Counted from the stretch's first letter, positions 1 through 8,985 are shown. The stretch: 49,778 nucleotides of DNA from Roseivivax marinus (GCF_900109705.1 NZ_FOAI01000020.1:1-49778), one strand, 5' to 3'. The notes: a model not told the origin generated them from the letters alone. Made by a program: numbers and translations.

Positions 1-1
1 C

Positions 2-79
2 GCGGTTGCCCGAAAGCTCGTAACCATCGCGAACGCGCTGTGCAGGAACCGTCAGAAATGGGCCGCTCCGGCTACCTGA
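2..79 (+). CDS. IS110-family transposase, C-terminal fragment
   Basis: The window opens inside a reading frame that gives 25 residues and stops with TGA at 77-79. The residues, including ARKLVTIANAL followed by CRNRQKW, resemble the extreme C-terminus of IS110/IS1111-family transposases, where a helix of the type RKLxxxANAL precedes a short basic tail. The catalytic DEDD and serine domains would lie to the left of the window and cannot be checked. The call rests on a short stretch, so the family is likely but not certain. About 160 bases of non-coding sequence follow before the next gene and may contain the right end of the element. Confidence 0.6.
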   Translation, partial: AVARKLVTIANALCRNRQKWAAPAT

Positions 80-240
80 CAGATACAGTTGCTAGTGACC
101 GACAGGGCGACACCCGCCAGAACTTTGGCGTGCCGCGTGAAAACACGTTGCGGCAGCGGCCTCTCGAAATCATGCTCGATCCCGCAGGCGCTATGGAAAG
201 CGCCTCGTCTTGAGATCCCGGGCAACGGGACCGAGCAGCG

Positions 241-876
241 ATGAGGCAACCGATGATCACACAACCCGTCTCCGCGGGCCGCTTCGGCCGGCGACGTTTT
301 CTGGGCACCCTCGGCGCAAGCCTGGCTTTGCCGTTGGTATCCGGATGTGGCTTCCGCAGTTCCGAGCCGCTTCCCCCACCCTCGCGGGCGGGAACGCGCC
401 TAGACGCGGTGTTCCCGCAGGTCGACAGCCATCCTAACATCAGGAACGCGCATACCGGCGAACAGGTCGCCCTTCGCTTCATGGCCAACGGCCGCGAAAG
501 ACGCGGTCCCTTGCACACGCTCGACTGGATCTTCCGGGACTGGCGCGCAGAAGAGGCCGAGGACATCGACCGCCGGATCTACTGGACCCTGGCGGCGCTG
601 ACCAATGAAGCGAAACGGAACGGACATTCCGGCGAGATCACGCTCCTGTCCGGCTTCCGGACCGCGCATACGACGAGAGTCCTACAAAGCCGCAGCTCGG
701 GTGCATCCTCGACGAGCTACCACATGCTGCGACGTGCGGCGGACATCAGGTTCGAAGGTATCCCGCCCGAAGAGATCGCGCGATTGGCCGAATGACTCGA
801 GGTCGGCGGTGTCGGGCGCTACGGCTCTCGGTTCACGCACATCGATTCCGGCCCGATCCGAACCTGGGGAAGCTGA
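241..876 (+). pseudogene. Tat-type DUF882 (YcbK/M15-like) lipoprotein with in-frame stop
   Basis: The frame starts at ATG 241 with a twin-arginine signal (GRRRFLG, residues 18-24) and a lipobox ending in VSGC, so the product would be exported folded and lipid-anchored. The rest matches DUF882/YcbK, a family related to M15 murein carboxypeptidases, including the first metal-binding part (SYHMLRRAADIRF). TGA at 793-795 stops translation after 184 residues. The same frame continues to TGA 874-876 and still encodes the conserved FTHIDSG segment, which carries the second histidine ligand. The stopped product therefore lacks part of its zinc site and is probably inactive. One base change (TGA from CGA) would restore an intact gene, so the lesion is recent or a sequence error. 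It lies directly downstream of IS material. Confidence 0.75.
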
Positions 877-1009
877 TCTTCCGCGGATAACGCACCTTGC
901 CGCCAGCCGCCGGAGAAGTCGGCTTGGATCAGACGGTCGAGACATCTCAGGGTGGCGATCTCTGGCATACGGAACGACCAGAACCGCGCGAGATCTGCAC
1001 TCTGACCTG

Positions 1010-1765
1010 TCACGCAGCCCATGCGGACAGCACCACGTAGCAGATCGTCTCGAACGTCATCAGCACCGCACCGAGCACGTCTCCGGTATACCCACCGAGC
1101 CTACGCCACGCGAGGCGCAGGACCACAGCCAGCCCGGCCATTGAGGCGATCACCATTGCGAAGGAAGACGCGCCGGAACCCGTCGCAAGCAAGAGCAAGA
1201 GACCGGCCACCGCTCCGACCGGGAGAACCGCCACGCTCTGCCCTCCTGCCGAATGGCCGAGCCCGTCGCGCCGGGCGGCTGGCGCGAACTGCATGACCAC
1301 GAGCATCGCTAACCGGCTCGTTACCGTGATCGAGAGTACCTGCACGACGCTCAGAGACGCGTCCATGGACACCAGTGCCGTCGCCTGACAGCCAAGCGCG
1401 AGGATCAGCGCGAGTGCGCCGTAGCTGCCGATCCGGCTGTCGCGCATGATCTCGAGGCAATGCGCCCGGTCGCGCCCGCCGCCGATGCTGTCAGCGAAAT
1501 CGGCAAGCCCGTCGTGATGCAGCGCGCCGGTCACCATCGCGTTCGCCACGAGGAACAGCATCGCGGCCACGGGCTCCGGCAGGCCCGCCCAGAGAGCCCC
1601 TGCGAGGACCAGCCAGCACAGCAGGCCCACCGGCAGGCCGACCAACGGGTAGGCCCATTGCGCCTCAGCGAGGGTCGGGACGGGATCGCGCAGCCGGCCC
1701 GCCGGCAGGCGGGTGAGCAGCATCACCGCCACCTGCGCCTCGGCGATGCGGCGCCGGGCGCTCAT
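1010..1765 (-). CDS. cobS: Adenosylcobinamide-GDP ribazoletransferase (cobalamin synthase)
   Basis: This 251-residue inner-membrane enzyme joins adenosylcobinamide-GDP to alpha-ribazole (or its phosphate), the last assembly step of the B12 nucleotide loop. It is called cobV in Pseudomonas denitrificans nomenclature and is not the chelatase subunit CobS. The N-terminus has the family pattern LLTRLP, followed by GALHHDGLADFADSIGGG with its conserved His and Asp residues, then RDSRIGSYG. Several hydrophobic helices follow, as expected for the family, and the length is normal. ATG at 1765 overlaps the cobT stop in an ATGA, so the two are translationally coupled in a leftward cobU-cobT-cobS operon. 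Confidence 0.95.
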   Translation of the reverse strand: MSARRRIAEAQVAVMLLTRLPAGRLRDPVPTLAEAQWAYPLVGLPVGLLCWLVLAGALWAGLPEPVAAMLFLVANAMVTGALHHDGLADFADSIGGGRDRAHCLEIMRDSRIGSYGALALILALGCQATALVSMDASLSVVQVLSITVTSRLAMLVVMQFAPAARRDGLGHSAGGQSVAVLPVGAVAGLLLLLATGSGASSFAMVIASMAGLAVVLRLAWRRLGGYTGDVLGAVLMTFETICYVVLSAWAA

Positions 1766-2778
1766 GCGCCGCCGATACCCGCTTCCGCGAAGGTGGCCAT
1801 GCCGTCGTGGCACGCGAGCGCGCCGCGCAGGATCGACAGGGCCACCGCCGCGCCGGTGCCCTCGCCCAGCGCCATGCCGAGATCGAGGAGCGGCACTTGG
1901 CCCAGAGCCGCGCAGAGCCGGGCGTGGCCGGGCTCGGCGCTCGCGTGCGACACGAGGCAATGATCGAGAAATGCCGGCGCGGCGGCGTGGAGCGGCGCGA
2001 TCGCGGCAGTGCAGATGAAGCCGTCGATCAGCACCGGGATGCGCGCCGCACGCGCGGCAAAGACCGCCCCGCAGATCGCCGCCTGTTCCCGGCCGCCGAG
2101 CGCCGCCAGGACGTGCAGGCCGATTGCATCGGCGTGCAATGCCCGCCCCTCCTCGACCACCCGCGTCTTCAGCGCCAGCCGGTCCGCGTCGGCGCCGGTG
2201 CCGCGGCCCACCCAATCAGCAGCCGCGCCGCCGAAGCAGGCATGGGCGAGCGCCGCCGCCACGGTGGAATTGCCGATGCCCATCTCGCCGAGAACCACCA
2301 CGTCGGCGGACGGATCGACGGCGCCGGCGCCACGCCGCATCGCCGCGAGGCACTCCGCCTCAGTCATCGCCGGGCCGGTGGTGAAGTCGCGCGTCGGCCG
2401 GTCGAGGTCGAGCGCCACCACCGAGAGCGTCGCCCCGGCGTGACGGCAAAGCTGGTTGATCGCCGCGCCGCCGCGCTCGAAATTGGCGACCATCTGGGCG
2501 GTCACCTCCTGCGGGAAAGGATTTACGCCGCGGTCGCAGATGCCGTGGTTGCCGGCGAAGACGAGGGCCTGAGCGCTGTCGATCCGCGGGCGCGCGCTAC
2601 CTGACCAGCCGGCCATGAACACCGCGAGATCCTCAAGCCGCCCGAGCGACCCGGGCGGTTTGGTCAGCTCGGCCTGGCGGTCGCGTGCGGCGGCGGCGGC
2701 GGCCGCGTCGAAGGCCGGCATGGTCCGCGCCCAGCCGGCAATCGAGTACAGGTCATCGAACGCGGGATAGTCGCTCAT
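1762..2778 (-). CDS. cobT: Nicotinate-nucleotide--dimethylbenzimidazole phosphoribosyltransferase
   Basis: This 338-residue cytosolic enzyme transfers ribose phosphate from nicotinate mononucleotide to dimethylbenzimidazole, giving alpha-ribazole phosphate for the lower loop of B12. It is cobU in P. denitrificans nomenclature. Family hallmarks are KPPGSLGRLEDLA near residue 40, VFAGNHG, the GEMGIGNST segment, and the C-terminal DLGMALGEGTGAA containing the catalytic glutamate. Length is typical. The start at 2778 overlaps the cobU stop by four bases and its own stop overlaps cobS by four. No dimethylbenzimidazole synthase (bluB) is in the window, so the base must come from elsewhere. Confidence 0.95.
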   Translation of the reverse strand: MSDYPAFDDLYSIAGWARTMPAFDAAAAAAARDRQAELTKPPGSLGRLEDLAVFMAGWSGSARPRIDSAQALVFAGNHGICDRGVNPFPQEVTAQMVANFERGGAAINQLCRHAGATLSVVALDLDRPTRDFTTGPAMTEAECLAAMRRGAGAVDPSADVVVLGEMGIGNSTVAAALAHACFGGAAADWVGRGTGADADRLALKTRVVEEGRALHADAIGLHVLAALGGREQAAICGAVFAARAARIPVLIDGFICTAAIAPLHAAAPAFLDHCLVSHASAEPGHARLCAALGQVPLLDLGMALGEGTGAAVALSILRGALACHDGMATFAEAGIGGA

Positions 2779-3287
2779 CGGGGTTTCACCTTGATCGGGT
2801 AGCCGGCGACGCAGAGCTGGACCTCGTCGCAGACCGCCGCGACGCGCTGGTTCAGAAGGCCCGCCGCGTCGCGGTAGCGACGGGCGAGCGCGTTTTCCGG
2901 GACGATGCCGGCCCCGACCTCGTTGGTGACTATGACGAGCGAGGCGCGCTGCGCGGCGATCGTCTCTGCAAGCTCCTGCGCCGCAGGCTCCCAGTCGCAG
3001 TCCGTGAGGATGAGGTTCGAGAGCCACAGCGTCAGGCAATCGACGAGCCGCGGCACATCGCCGTCGCTGTTGCGCAGGGCCCCGGCGAGATCGAGCGGCG
3101 CCGAGATCGTCCGCCATTCGGGGCCGCGCCGCGCCTGGTGACGCGCGATCCGCTCGGCCATCTCGGGATCCTGTGCCTCGGCCGTGGCGATGTAGACGGC
3201 CTTCGACCCCATGGCGAGGGTGGCCGTCTCGGCAAAGGCGCTCTTGCCCGACCGCGCGCCACCGGTGATGAGGATCGACTTTCCCAT
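2775..3287 (-). CDS. cobU: Bifunctional adenosylcobinamide kinase / guanylyltransferase
   Basis: This 170-residue enzyme phosphorylates adenosylcobinamide and adds GMP, activating it for CobS (cobP in P. denitrificans). The P-loop GGARSGKS lies at residues 9-16, and the later VDCLTLWLSNL and TNEVGAGIVP segments are diagnostic. ATG at 3287 is chosen because it places the P-loop at the family's normal distance from the N-terminus; upstream in-frame sequence is unlike the family. It is the first gene of the leftward cobU-cobT-cobS operon. It diverges from the CobC-like phosphatase gene with only 49 bases between start codons, so the promoters must be very close or overlapping. Confidence 0.95.
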   Translation of the reverse strand: MGKSILITGGARSGKSAFAETATLAMGSKAVYIATAEAQDPEMAERIARHQARRGPEWRTISAPLDLAGALRNSDGDVPRLVDCLTLWLSNLILTDCDWEPAAQELAETIAAQRASLVIVTNEVGAGIVPENALARRYRDAAGLLNQRVAAVCDEVQLCVAGYPIKVKPR

Positions 3288-3336
3288 GACGCCGTGACAA
3301 AGCAGAAAGTCGTTCCGGGGAAAAGACCTGACCGAT

Positions 3337-3921
3337 ATGCGACCCGCGCCAGGAGACCTACTGATAATCCGCCACGCGCCGGCCGACCATGGCGGGCGGC
3401 TGTGCGGGCGCACGGACGTCCCCGCGATCCTGCCCGACGCCGCTTCGCTCGCCGGACTGGCCGAGTTCCTCGCGGGCAGCGCCATGATAGCGAGCCCCGC
3501 CGCGCGGTGCCTGGCGACGGCCCGTGCGCTATCGGCCGACGGCGGGATCGAGACCGAAGAGCGCCTCTGGGAGCAGGACTTCGGCCGCTTCGACGGACAG
3601 AGCTTCGTGGACCTGCCTGACCTTGGCGAGATGACCCGAGAGGCCCTCGCTTCGCATCGTTGGCCCGGGGGCGAGAGCTTCGAGGACATGGCCGGGCGTC
3701 TTGACCCGGCACTGACGGCGCTCATCGTAGTGGCGCAGGCGCGTCCGGTGGCGGTCGTGGCCCATGCCGGCACGGTCCGTGCGGCGCTCGGGCGCGCGCT
3801 CGGGGCACCCTCCCGCGGTCTCGCCTTCGACATCGCGCCGCTCTCGGTGACCCGGTTCCGGTGTTACGCGGGCGGGCTGGCGATCCTCGGCGTCGGACTG
3901 CCGCCCTCGGCCTTCGCATGA
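3337..3921 (+). CDS. cobC: Histidine phosphatase family protein, probable alpha-ribazole phosphatase (CobC-like)
   Basis: A 194-residue protein of the phosphoglycerate-mutase-like histidine phosphatases. The nucleophile motif is IIRHAPA near residue 11, written RHA rather than the usual RHG. The second histidine lies in VVAHAGTVR near residue 147. Salmonella CobC removes the 5'-phosphate of alpha-ribazole phosphate or of cobalamin phosphate, and the position beside cobU/cobT/cobS supports that role. The family is broad, so the substrate is inferred from context. The stop overlaps the next gene's ATG in an ATGA, coupling it to the GHMP kinase. This is not the P. denitrificans cobC, which is the threonine-phosphate decarboxylase at 5660. 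Confidence 0.8.
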   Translation: MRPAPGDLLIIRHAPADHGGRLCGRTDVPAILPDAASLAGLAEFLAGSAMIASPAARCLATARALSADGGIETEERLWEQDFGRFDGQSFVDLPDLGEMTREALASHRWPGGESFEDMAGRLDPALTALIVVAQARPVAVVAHAGTVRAALGRALGAPSRGLAFDIAPLSVTRFRCYAGGLAILGVGLPPSAFA

Positions 3922-4706
3922 TCCGTGTGGCGGGTCATTTCGGGGAGTGGTTGCAGGGGCGCCTCGGAGCCGACGGCCCGGTGGCGCTGGTCACCATGGC
4001 CTGCCCGGCGCTGTCGGTGCGGCTCGAGCGGATCGGCGACGGGTCGTTTTCTCTCGAGCAGAGCACGCGCATCCTCGCCCCGTCGCACCTCGCATGCCTC
4101 TGGCGACAGTCCAAGCGACCGGAGGGGCGCTTCCGGCTGAGAGCCGACATGCCGCCGGGTGGTGGGGCCGGTGCCTCGACCGCCGCACTTATCGCACTCA
4201 CCCGGGCCGCCGGCATGCCCAAGTCCGGGATCGCCGCGCTCTGCCTCTCCGTCGAAGGCGCGACAGATCCGCTGATGCTCGAGGCACCCGACGCGGTGCT
4301 CTGGGCCTCACGCGAGGCGCGGGCACTGGAGGCGCTGCCGCCACCGCCCCGGGCACGGATCGTCGGCGGGTTCTTCGGCCCGCCCTGCCCGACCGATGCG
4401 GCCGACCACGACTTTCCAGACATCTCGGACCTCATGAAAGACTGGCGGACCGCTCCAAACCTCGTCGCCGCGGCGCGCCTCGCCAGCGTCTCCGCACAGC
4501 GCTGCACGGCGCTGAGGGGGCCCGCGGACGATCCGATGCCCGAGCTCGCCGCAACGACCGGCGCGCTTGGGCACGTCCGGGCGCATACGGGTTCGGCCCG
4601 CGGCCTGGTCTTCGCGCCCGGATCGGACACGAGGGCGGCGGAGCACGCGATGGCCGAGGCCGGCGCAACCGGGCTCGTGACCTTCGAGACCGGGGGCCGG
4701 CCGTGA
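3918..4706 (+). CDS. GHMP kinase, probable L-threonine kinase (PduX-like)
   Basis: This 262-residue protein carries the GHMP-kinase ATP loop PPGGGAGASTAAL at about residues 78-90 and the N-terminal FGEWLQG segment seen in PduX-type kinases. PduX makes L-threonine O-3-phosphate, the substrate of CobD, which yields the aminopropanol linker of B12. Position between the CobC-like phosphatase and cbiB/cobD fits exactly this step. It is linked to its neighbours by ATGA (start) and GTGA (stop) overlaps. Assignment to threonine is inferred from gene order and overall resemblance; other GHMP substrates are not excluded. Confidence 0.8.
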   Translation: MIRVAGHFGEWLQGRLGADGPVALVTMACPALSVRLERIGDGSFSLEQSTRILAPSHLACLWRQSKRPEGRFRLRADMPPGGGAGASTAALIALTRAAGMPKSGIAALCLSVEGATDPLMLEAPDAVLWASREARALEALPPPPRARIVGGFFGPPCPTDAADHDFPDISDLMKDWRTAPNLVAAARLASVSAQRCTALRGPADDPMPELAATTGALGHVRAHTGSARGLVFAPGSDTRAAEHAMAEAGATGLVTFETGGRP

Positions 4707-5644
4707 GCTTCGCCGCGATGATGTTCCTCGGGGCCCTCGTCGACGCGGCGCTCGGCTGGCCCGACCGGCTTCATTCGCGCATCGGTCACCCGGTGACCTG
4801 GATCGGCGCGCTGATCGCCTCGCTGGACCGGCGCCTGAACGATGACGCCGGCACCGGACGGTGCCGCAGGATCGCCGGCGCCGCGACCGTGGCGCTTGTC
4901 CTGATCGTCGTCGCCACGCCCGCCACCCTCGTTCAGGCCGCCCTGCCCGCCGGACCGCTTGGGCTCGTCCTCGGCGGTGTACTCGCCTGGCCGTTCCTCG
5001 CAATCCGGTCGATGCACGATCACGTCGCCTCGGTGGCCCGCCCGCTCGCTGCCGGCGATCTCGAGGCCGCGCGCCGCGCGGTGGCGATGATCGTCGGGCG
5101 CGACCCCGCCCGGCTCGACGGCGCCGGCATCGCCCGCGCCACGATCGAGAGCCTCGCCGAGAACACCTCGGACGGCATCGTCGCGCCGCTCTTCTGGGGG
5201 GTAATCGGCGGGCTGCCGGGCCTCGCGCTCTACAAGGCGATCAACACGATGGACTCGATGATCGGTCACCGGACGCCGCGGCACGAGGCGTTCGGATGGG
5301 CGGCGGCGCGGCTCGACGACCTCGTGAACCTGGTGCCGGCGCGGCTGACCGGCGCGGTCTTCGCTCTCGCCTCGCTGCGGCCGCATATCGCGCTGCCGGT
5401 GATGTGGCGCGATGCCGGGCAGCACCGCTCGCCCAACGCCGGCTGGCCCGAGGCGGCGATGGCCGGCGCGCTCGGTGTGCGTCTTTCCGGCCCGCGCGTC
5501 TATGGCGCGCGGATCGCCGACGAGCCCTTCGTCAATGACGGCGGCGCCGATCCGGACGCGGCCGACATCGCACGGGGCCTTGCGCTCTACCGCCGGGCGA
5601 TGGTCTGTCTGGCGGCGCTTCTCGCCGGCCTCGCGCTGGCCTGA
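4703..5644 (+). CDS. cbiB: Adenosylcobinamide-phosphate synthase
   Basis: This 313-residue integral membrane protein attaches (R)-1-amino-2-propanol or its phosphate to adenosylcobyric acid (cobD in P. denitrificans). Family signatures are ALGWPDRLHSRIGHPVTWIG near the N-terminus, the central ESLAENTSDGIVAPLFW, and YKAINTMDSMIGH. Several hydrophobic helices fit its membrane location. The start is GTG at 4703, overlapping the kinase stop as GTGA; the next in-frame ATG would remove family-conserved sequence. Length is normal. It works directly downstream of the CobD product made by the next gene. Confidence 0.95.
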   Translation: MSFAAMMFLGALVDAALGWPDRLHSRIGHPVTWIGALIASLDRRLNDDAGTGRCRRIAGAATVALVLIVVATPATLVQAALPAGPLGLVLGGVLAWPFLAIRSMHDHVASVARPLAAGDLEAARRAVAMIVGRDPARLDGAGIARATIESLAENTSDGIVAPLFWGVIGGLPGLALYKAINTMDSMIGHRTPRHEAFGWAAARLDDLVNLVPARLTGAVFALASLRPHIALPVMWRDAGQHRSPNAGWPEAAMAGALGVRLSGPRVYGARIADEPFVNDGGADPDAADIARGLALYRRAMVCLAALLAGLALA

Positions 5645-5659
5645 CCCCGGGGGGACGGG

Positions 5660-6637
5660 ATGACACGCGATCATGGCGGCGACACGGATGCCGCGGCGGC
5701 GCGCTACGGCAGCGGCGACTGGCTCGACCTCTCGACCGGGATCAACGCGCGCCCCTACCCGATGCCGGACCTGTTCGCGCACGTTCTGAACGCGCTGCCG
5801 ACCGCCGCGGAGATCGCGGCGCTCGAGGCCGCGGCCCGGCAGGCCTACGGCGCGACGGTCACCCCCGTGGCGCTCGCCGGCGCGCAGGTCGGGATCCAGC
5901 TCGTGCCGCGGCTCGCCGATACCGGCAGCGCCCGCGTCCTCGGGCCGACCTACAACGAACACGCCGGCGCGCTCGCGACCGCCGGCTGGCAGGTCGCGGA
6001 GGTCGCCGGGATCGACGCCCTTGCCGGTGCCGACATCGCCGTCGTGGTGAACCCGAACAACCCCGACGGCCGGCGGCACGACCCGGCCACGCTGCGCGCC
6101 CTCTCGGCGCGCGTGGGTCTCCTGGTGGTCGACGAAAGCTTCGCCGATCCCACGCCCGAGCTGTCGCTCGCCGGATCGCTCGGCGCGGCCGACGCCCGGC
6201 TGCTGGTTCTGCGCTCCTTCGGCAAGTTCTACGGTCTCGCCGGCCTGCGGCTCGGATTCGTGCTGGCGGGCGACGAGCTGTCGGCGCGGCTTCGCAGCCT
6301 TGCCGGTCCGTGGGCGGTCAGCGGCCCGGCCATCGCGGCCGGCCGAGCGGCGCTGGCGGACGACGCCTGGCGCGCGGAAACCGTGGACCGGCTGCACCGC
6401 GATGCCGCGCGGCTCGATGCCTTGGCGGCCGGAGCCGGCTGGGATCTCGTCGGCGGGGCGGCGCTCTTCCGTACCTACCGGGTCGCGGAGGCCGCCGCGG
6501 TACAGGACGCACTGGCACGGCACCGGATCTGGACCCGGATCTTCCCCTACGCGCCGCACTGGATCCGGCTGGGCCTGCCCTCATCCGAGCCCGACTGGTC
6601 CCGCCTGCGCGCCGCCCTCACCGGCGAGGCCGCCTAG
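5660..6637 (+). CDS. cobD: Threonine-phosphate decarboxylase
   Basis: A 325-residue PLP-dependent enzyme of the class I/II aminotransferase fold. It decarboxylates L-threonine phosphate to aminopropanol phosphate for the B12 linker (cobC in P. denitrificans). The opening [13 protein letters not shown] and [12 protein letters not shown] segments are typical. [10 protein letters not shown] is the PLP-site loop, and [16 protein letters not shown] near residue 190 contains the Schiff-base lysine and the phosphate-binding arginine. It follows cbiB after 15 bases with a GGGGGACGGG ribosome site. It converges on cobQ with a four-base overlap of the 3' ends. Confidence 0.94.
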   Translation: MTRDHGGDTDAAAARYGSGDWLDLSTGINARPYPMPDLFAHVLNALPTAAEIAALEAAARQAYGATVTPVALAGAQVGIQLVPRLADTGSARVLGPTYNEHAGALATAGWQVAEVAGIDALAGADIAVVVNPNNPDGRRHDPATLRALSARVGLLVVDESFADPTPELSLAGSLGAADARLLVLRSFGKFYGLAGLRLGFVLAGDELSARLRSLAGPWAVSGPAIAAGRAALADDAWRAETVDRLHRDAARLDALAAGAGWDLVGGAALFRTYRVAEAAAVQDALARHRIWTRIFPYAPHWIRLGLPSSEPDWSRLRAALTGEAA

Positions 6638-8079
6638 CGCGCCGCGGCGAACAGCCCGGTCACGTCGAGATGCGCCTCGACGTGGTCGGCCAGCGCGTCG
6701 AGTGCCGCCTCTACGCCCGCATCGTAAAACAGCCCGGACGCTGCGCCGAAGGTCGACAGCCACGCCGCGCGGAAGCCGTCGTCGCGGAACATGCCGTGCA
6801 GGTAGCTGCCCGCGATGCGACCGTCTTCGCTGATCGCGCCCTCGGGCGCCTGCGCCACCCGCGCGAAGGGCCGCGCCCGGTCGGGGCCGTCGGTGCGCCC
6901 GATATGGATCTCGTAGCCGCGGAACCCCGCGCCGCTCGGCACGTGGCGGGCCGAGACCTCGGTCAGCGTCTTGTCCGCCCGCATCACCGTCTCGACGTCG
7001 AGAAGCCCGAGCCCCGGGTCGGTTCCGGGCGCGCCCTCGAGACCCTCGGGGTCCGCGATGCTCTGGCCGAGCATCTGGTAGCCGCCGCAGATTCCGAGGA
7101 CCTGGCCGCCCCGGCGCACGTGCGCGGCGAGGTCGATGTCCCACCCCTGCGCGCGCAAGAAGGCAAGGTCGCCGCGAGTGGACTTGCTGCCAGGCAGGAT
7201 CACCACGTCGGCGTCGCCCGGCACCGCCCGACCCGGCGCCAGCATGGTTAACCGCACGCCCGGCTCCTGCGCGAGCGGATCGAGATCGTCGAAATTTGCG
7301 ATCCGCGACAGCTGCAGGCAGACGACGTGCAGCCCCGCCTCGCGATACGGCGCAGCGACGTCGAGCGCATCCTCCGCGGGTAGACGCCAGGCGTCTGGGA
7401 ACCACGGCAGTACGCCAAAGCCGGGCCAACCGGTGCAATCCTCGATGGTCCGGTAACCGTCGTCGAAGAGGCTCGGATCGCCGCGGAACTTGTTGATGAC
7501 GAAGCCCGCGACACGCTCGGCATCCGCCGGCGCCATGACCGCACGGGTGCCGACGAGCTGCGCGATCACGCCACCGCGGTCGATGTCGCCGGCCAGGATC
7601 ACCGGCACCTCCGCCGCCGTCGCGAAGCCCATGTTGGCGATGTCGCCGGCCCGGAGGTTCACCTCGGCCGGGCTGCCGGCGCCCTCGACGATGACGAGGT
7701 CATGGGCGGCGCGCAGGCGCCGGTAGCTCTCGAGCACGTGGTCCAGAAGGCGCGGCTTCAGCCGCGCGTAGTCCCGCGCCCGCGTCGAGGTAAGGCGCCG
7801 CCCCTGCACGATCACCTGCGCGCCGGTATCGGTTTCGGGCTTCAGCAGCACCGGGTTCATGTCGGTGACCGGCGCCAGACCGCAAGCCAGCGCCTGCAGC
7901 GCCTGCGCGCGCCCGATCTCTCCGCCGTCGGCGGTCACCGCAGCGTTGTTGGACATGTTCTGCGGCTTGAACGGCGCCACGCCGAGGCCGCGCCGGCGCG
8001 CCGCGCGGCAGAGACCCGCGACCAGCATCGACTTGCCGACATTCGAGCCGGTGCCCTGGATCATCAACGCCGCCGGCAT
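6634..8079 (-). CDS. cobQ: Cobyric acid synthase
   Basis: This 481-residue enzyme amidates adenosylcobyrinic acid a,c-diamide at four positions using glutamine and ATP. The N-terminal dethiobiotin-synthetase-like domain has the loop GTGSNVGKS at residues 9-17 and the family segment [12 protein letters not shown]. The C-terminal class I glutaminase domain has its nucleophile cysteine in [10 protein letters not shown] near residue 330 and the histidine in SYLHGMF near 425. Length is normal. It is read leftward downstream of cobO with 47 bases between, probably on the same transcript. Its 3' end overlaps cobD on the other strand by four bases. Confidence 0.95.
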   Translation of the reverse strand: MPAALMIQGTGSNVGKSMLVAGLCRAARRRGLGVAPFKPQNMSNNAAVTADGGEIGRAQALQALACGLAPVTDMNPVLLKPETDTGAQVIVQGRRLTSTRARDYARLKPRLLDHVLESYRRLRAAHDLVIVEGAGSPAEVNLRAGDIANMGFATAAEVPVILAGDIDRGGVIAQLVGTRAVMAPADAERVAGFVINKFRGDPSLFDDGYRTIEDCTGWPGFGVLPWFPDAWRLPAEDALDVAAPYREAGLHVVCLQLSRIANFDDLDPLAQEPGVRLTMLAPGRAVPGDADVVILPGSKSTRGDLAFLRAQGWDIDLAAHVRRGGQVLGICGGYQMLGQSIADPEGLEGAPGTDPGLGLLDVETVMRADKTLTEVSARHVPSGAGFRGYEIHIGRTDGPDRARPFARVAQAPEGAISEDGRIAGSYLHGMFRDDGFRAAWLSTFGAASGLFYDAGVEAALDALADHVEAHLDVTGLFAAAR

Positions 8080-8126
8080 CCGAGCGCGTCAGCCCCGGTC
8101 CGAACTTGCGAAAGCACGAGGCACGA

Positions 8127-8735
8127 TCAGAACTCCACCCCCGCCTGCGCCTTCACGCCGTCGCGGAACGGGTGCTTGACCAGCGTCATCTCGGTCACCA
8201 GGTCGGCGGCCTCGATCAGCTCGGGCTTGGCGTTGCGCCCGGTGAGCACGACGTGGGTCATCTCGGGCTTCTCGTGCAACAGGAACTCCACCACCTCGTC
8301 GATGTCGATGTAATCGTAGCGCAGCGCGATGTTGATTTCGTCGAGCAGCACGAAGCGGATCGCCGGGTCGCGGATCTGCTCCTTGGCGATCTCCCAGCCG
8401 CGGCGTGCGGCAGCAACGTCACGCTCTCGGTCCTGCACCTCCCAGGTGAAGCCTTCGCCCGACACGAAGAACCGGCATTCGTCCGGGAAGCGCTCGCGCA
8501 GGAAGGACTTCTCGCCGGTGTCCCAGGTGCCCTTTATGAACTGCACCACGGCGCAGGGCATACCATGGGCGATGCAGCGCATGATCATCCCGAAGGCCGA
8601 GGACGACTTGCCCTTGCCCTTGCCGGTATGGACCACGACAAGGCCTTTTTCCTCGGTCTTGGTGGCCATCATCCGGTCGCGGACCTCCTTGATCCGCTTC
8701 ATCTTTTCGTTGTGGCGGGCGGTGAGGTCATCCAC
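8127..8735 (-). CDS. cobO: Cob(I)alamin/cob(I)yrinic acid a,c-diamide adenosyltransferase
   Basis: This 202-residue CobA/CobO-type enzyme transfers the adenosyl group from ATP to cob(I)alamin or cob(I)yrinic acid diamide. The P-loop HTGKGKGKSS is at about residues 36-45, preceded by the typical ARHNEKMKRIKE helix. VVQFIKGTWDTGE and LLDEINIALRYDY are family signatures. The start is GTG at 8735, chosen because CAGGAG stands eight bases upstream and the protein then begins at the family's usual place. An ATG about 20 codons downstream (before the P-loop) is possible but less likely. It diverges from the riboswitch-controlled DUF1636-cobW-cobN operon. Confidence 0.94.
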   Translation of the reverse strand: MDDLTARHNEKMKRIKEVRDRMMATKTEEKGLVVVHTGKGKGKSSSAFGMIMRCIAHGMPCAVVQFIKGTWDTGEKSFLRERFPDECRFFVSGEGFTWEVQDRERDVAAARRGWEIAKEQIRDPAIRFVLLDEINIALRYDYIDIDEVVEFLLHEKPEMTHVVLTGRNAKPELIEAADLVTEMTLVKHPFRDGVKAQAGVEF

Positions 8736-8790
8736 GGCGTCGGTCTCCTGGCACTTGACAAGATCGGCGTCACGCGCGCATGTCAGCCCA

Positions 8791-8985
8791 TGCTGGTGCC
8801 CGTGTAAACGGGTGAAAATGGGAATGCGTAACCCCGGGCCTCCCGGGTCAGGCGCAGCCGCCCCCGCGACCGTAACCGGAGAGGTCGCCCATAGGTCACT
8901 GGCCCGCATCGGGCCGGGAAGGCCGGGCAACCGCAGGATCGCCGCAACGCGATTCCAGATCCGCAAGCCGGGAGACCTGCCAGCA
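8791..8985 (+). promoter_or_regulatory. Cobalamin (B12) riboswitch ahead of the main cob operon
   Basis: All conserved blocks of the Cobalamin RNA family are visible in order: GGTGAAAATGGGAATGCG (8811-8828), GCCGCCCCCGCGACCGTAA (8857-8875), a CACTGG block (8898-8903) with CCGGGAAGGC, and the B12 box AGCCGGGAGACCTGCC (8966-8981). Just downstream ACCGGA (8998-9003) can pair with TCCGGT (9012-9017), a candidate expression-platform hairpin. The next start codon is GTG 9114. Adenosylcobalamin binding should shut off the DUF1636-cobW-cobN-cobG operon. Whether control is by termination or ribosome access cannot be decided from the sequence. Confidence 0.95.

Noticed and set aside
793-795. Selenocysteine at the in-frame TGA of the DUF882 gene
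   Set aside because: The family has no Cys/Sec at this position, no SECIS-like hairpin is evident after it, and CGA to TGA is a simple nonsense change.
877-1009. A short minus-strand frame between the DUF882 gene and cobS
   Set aside because: It overlaps the DUF882 end, no family is recognisable and no start signal was seen; left unannotated.
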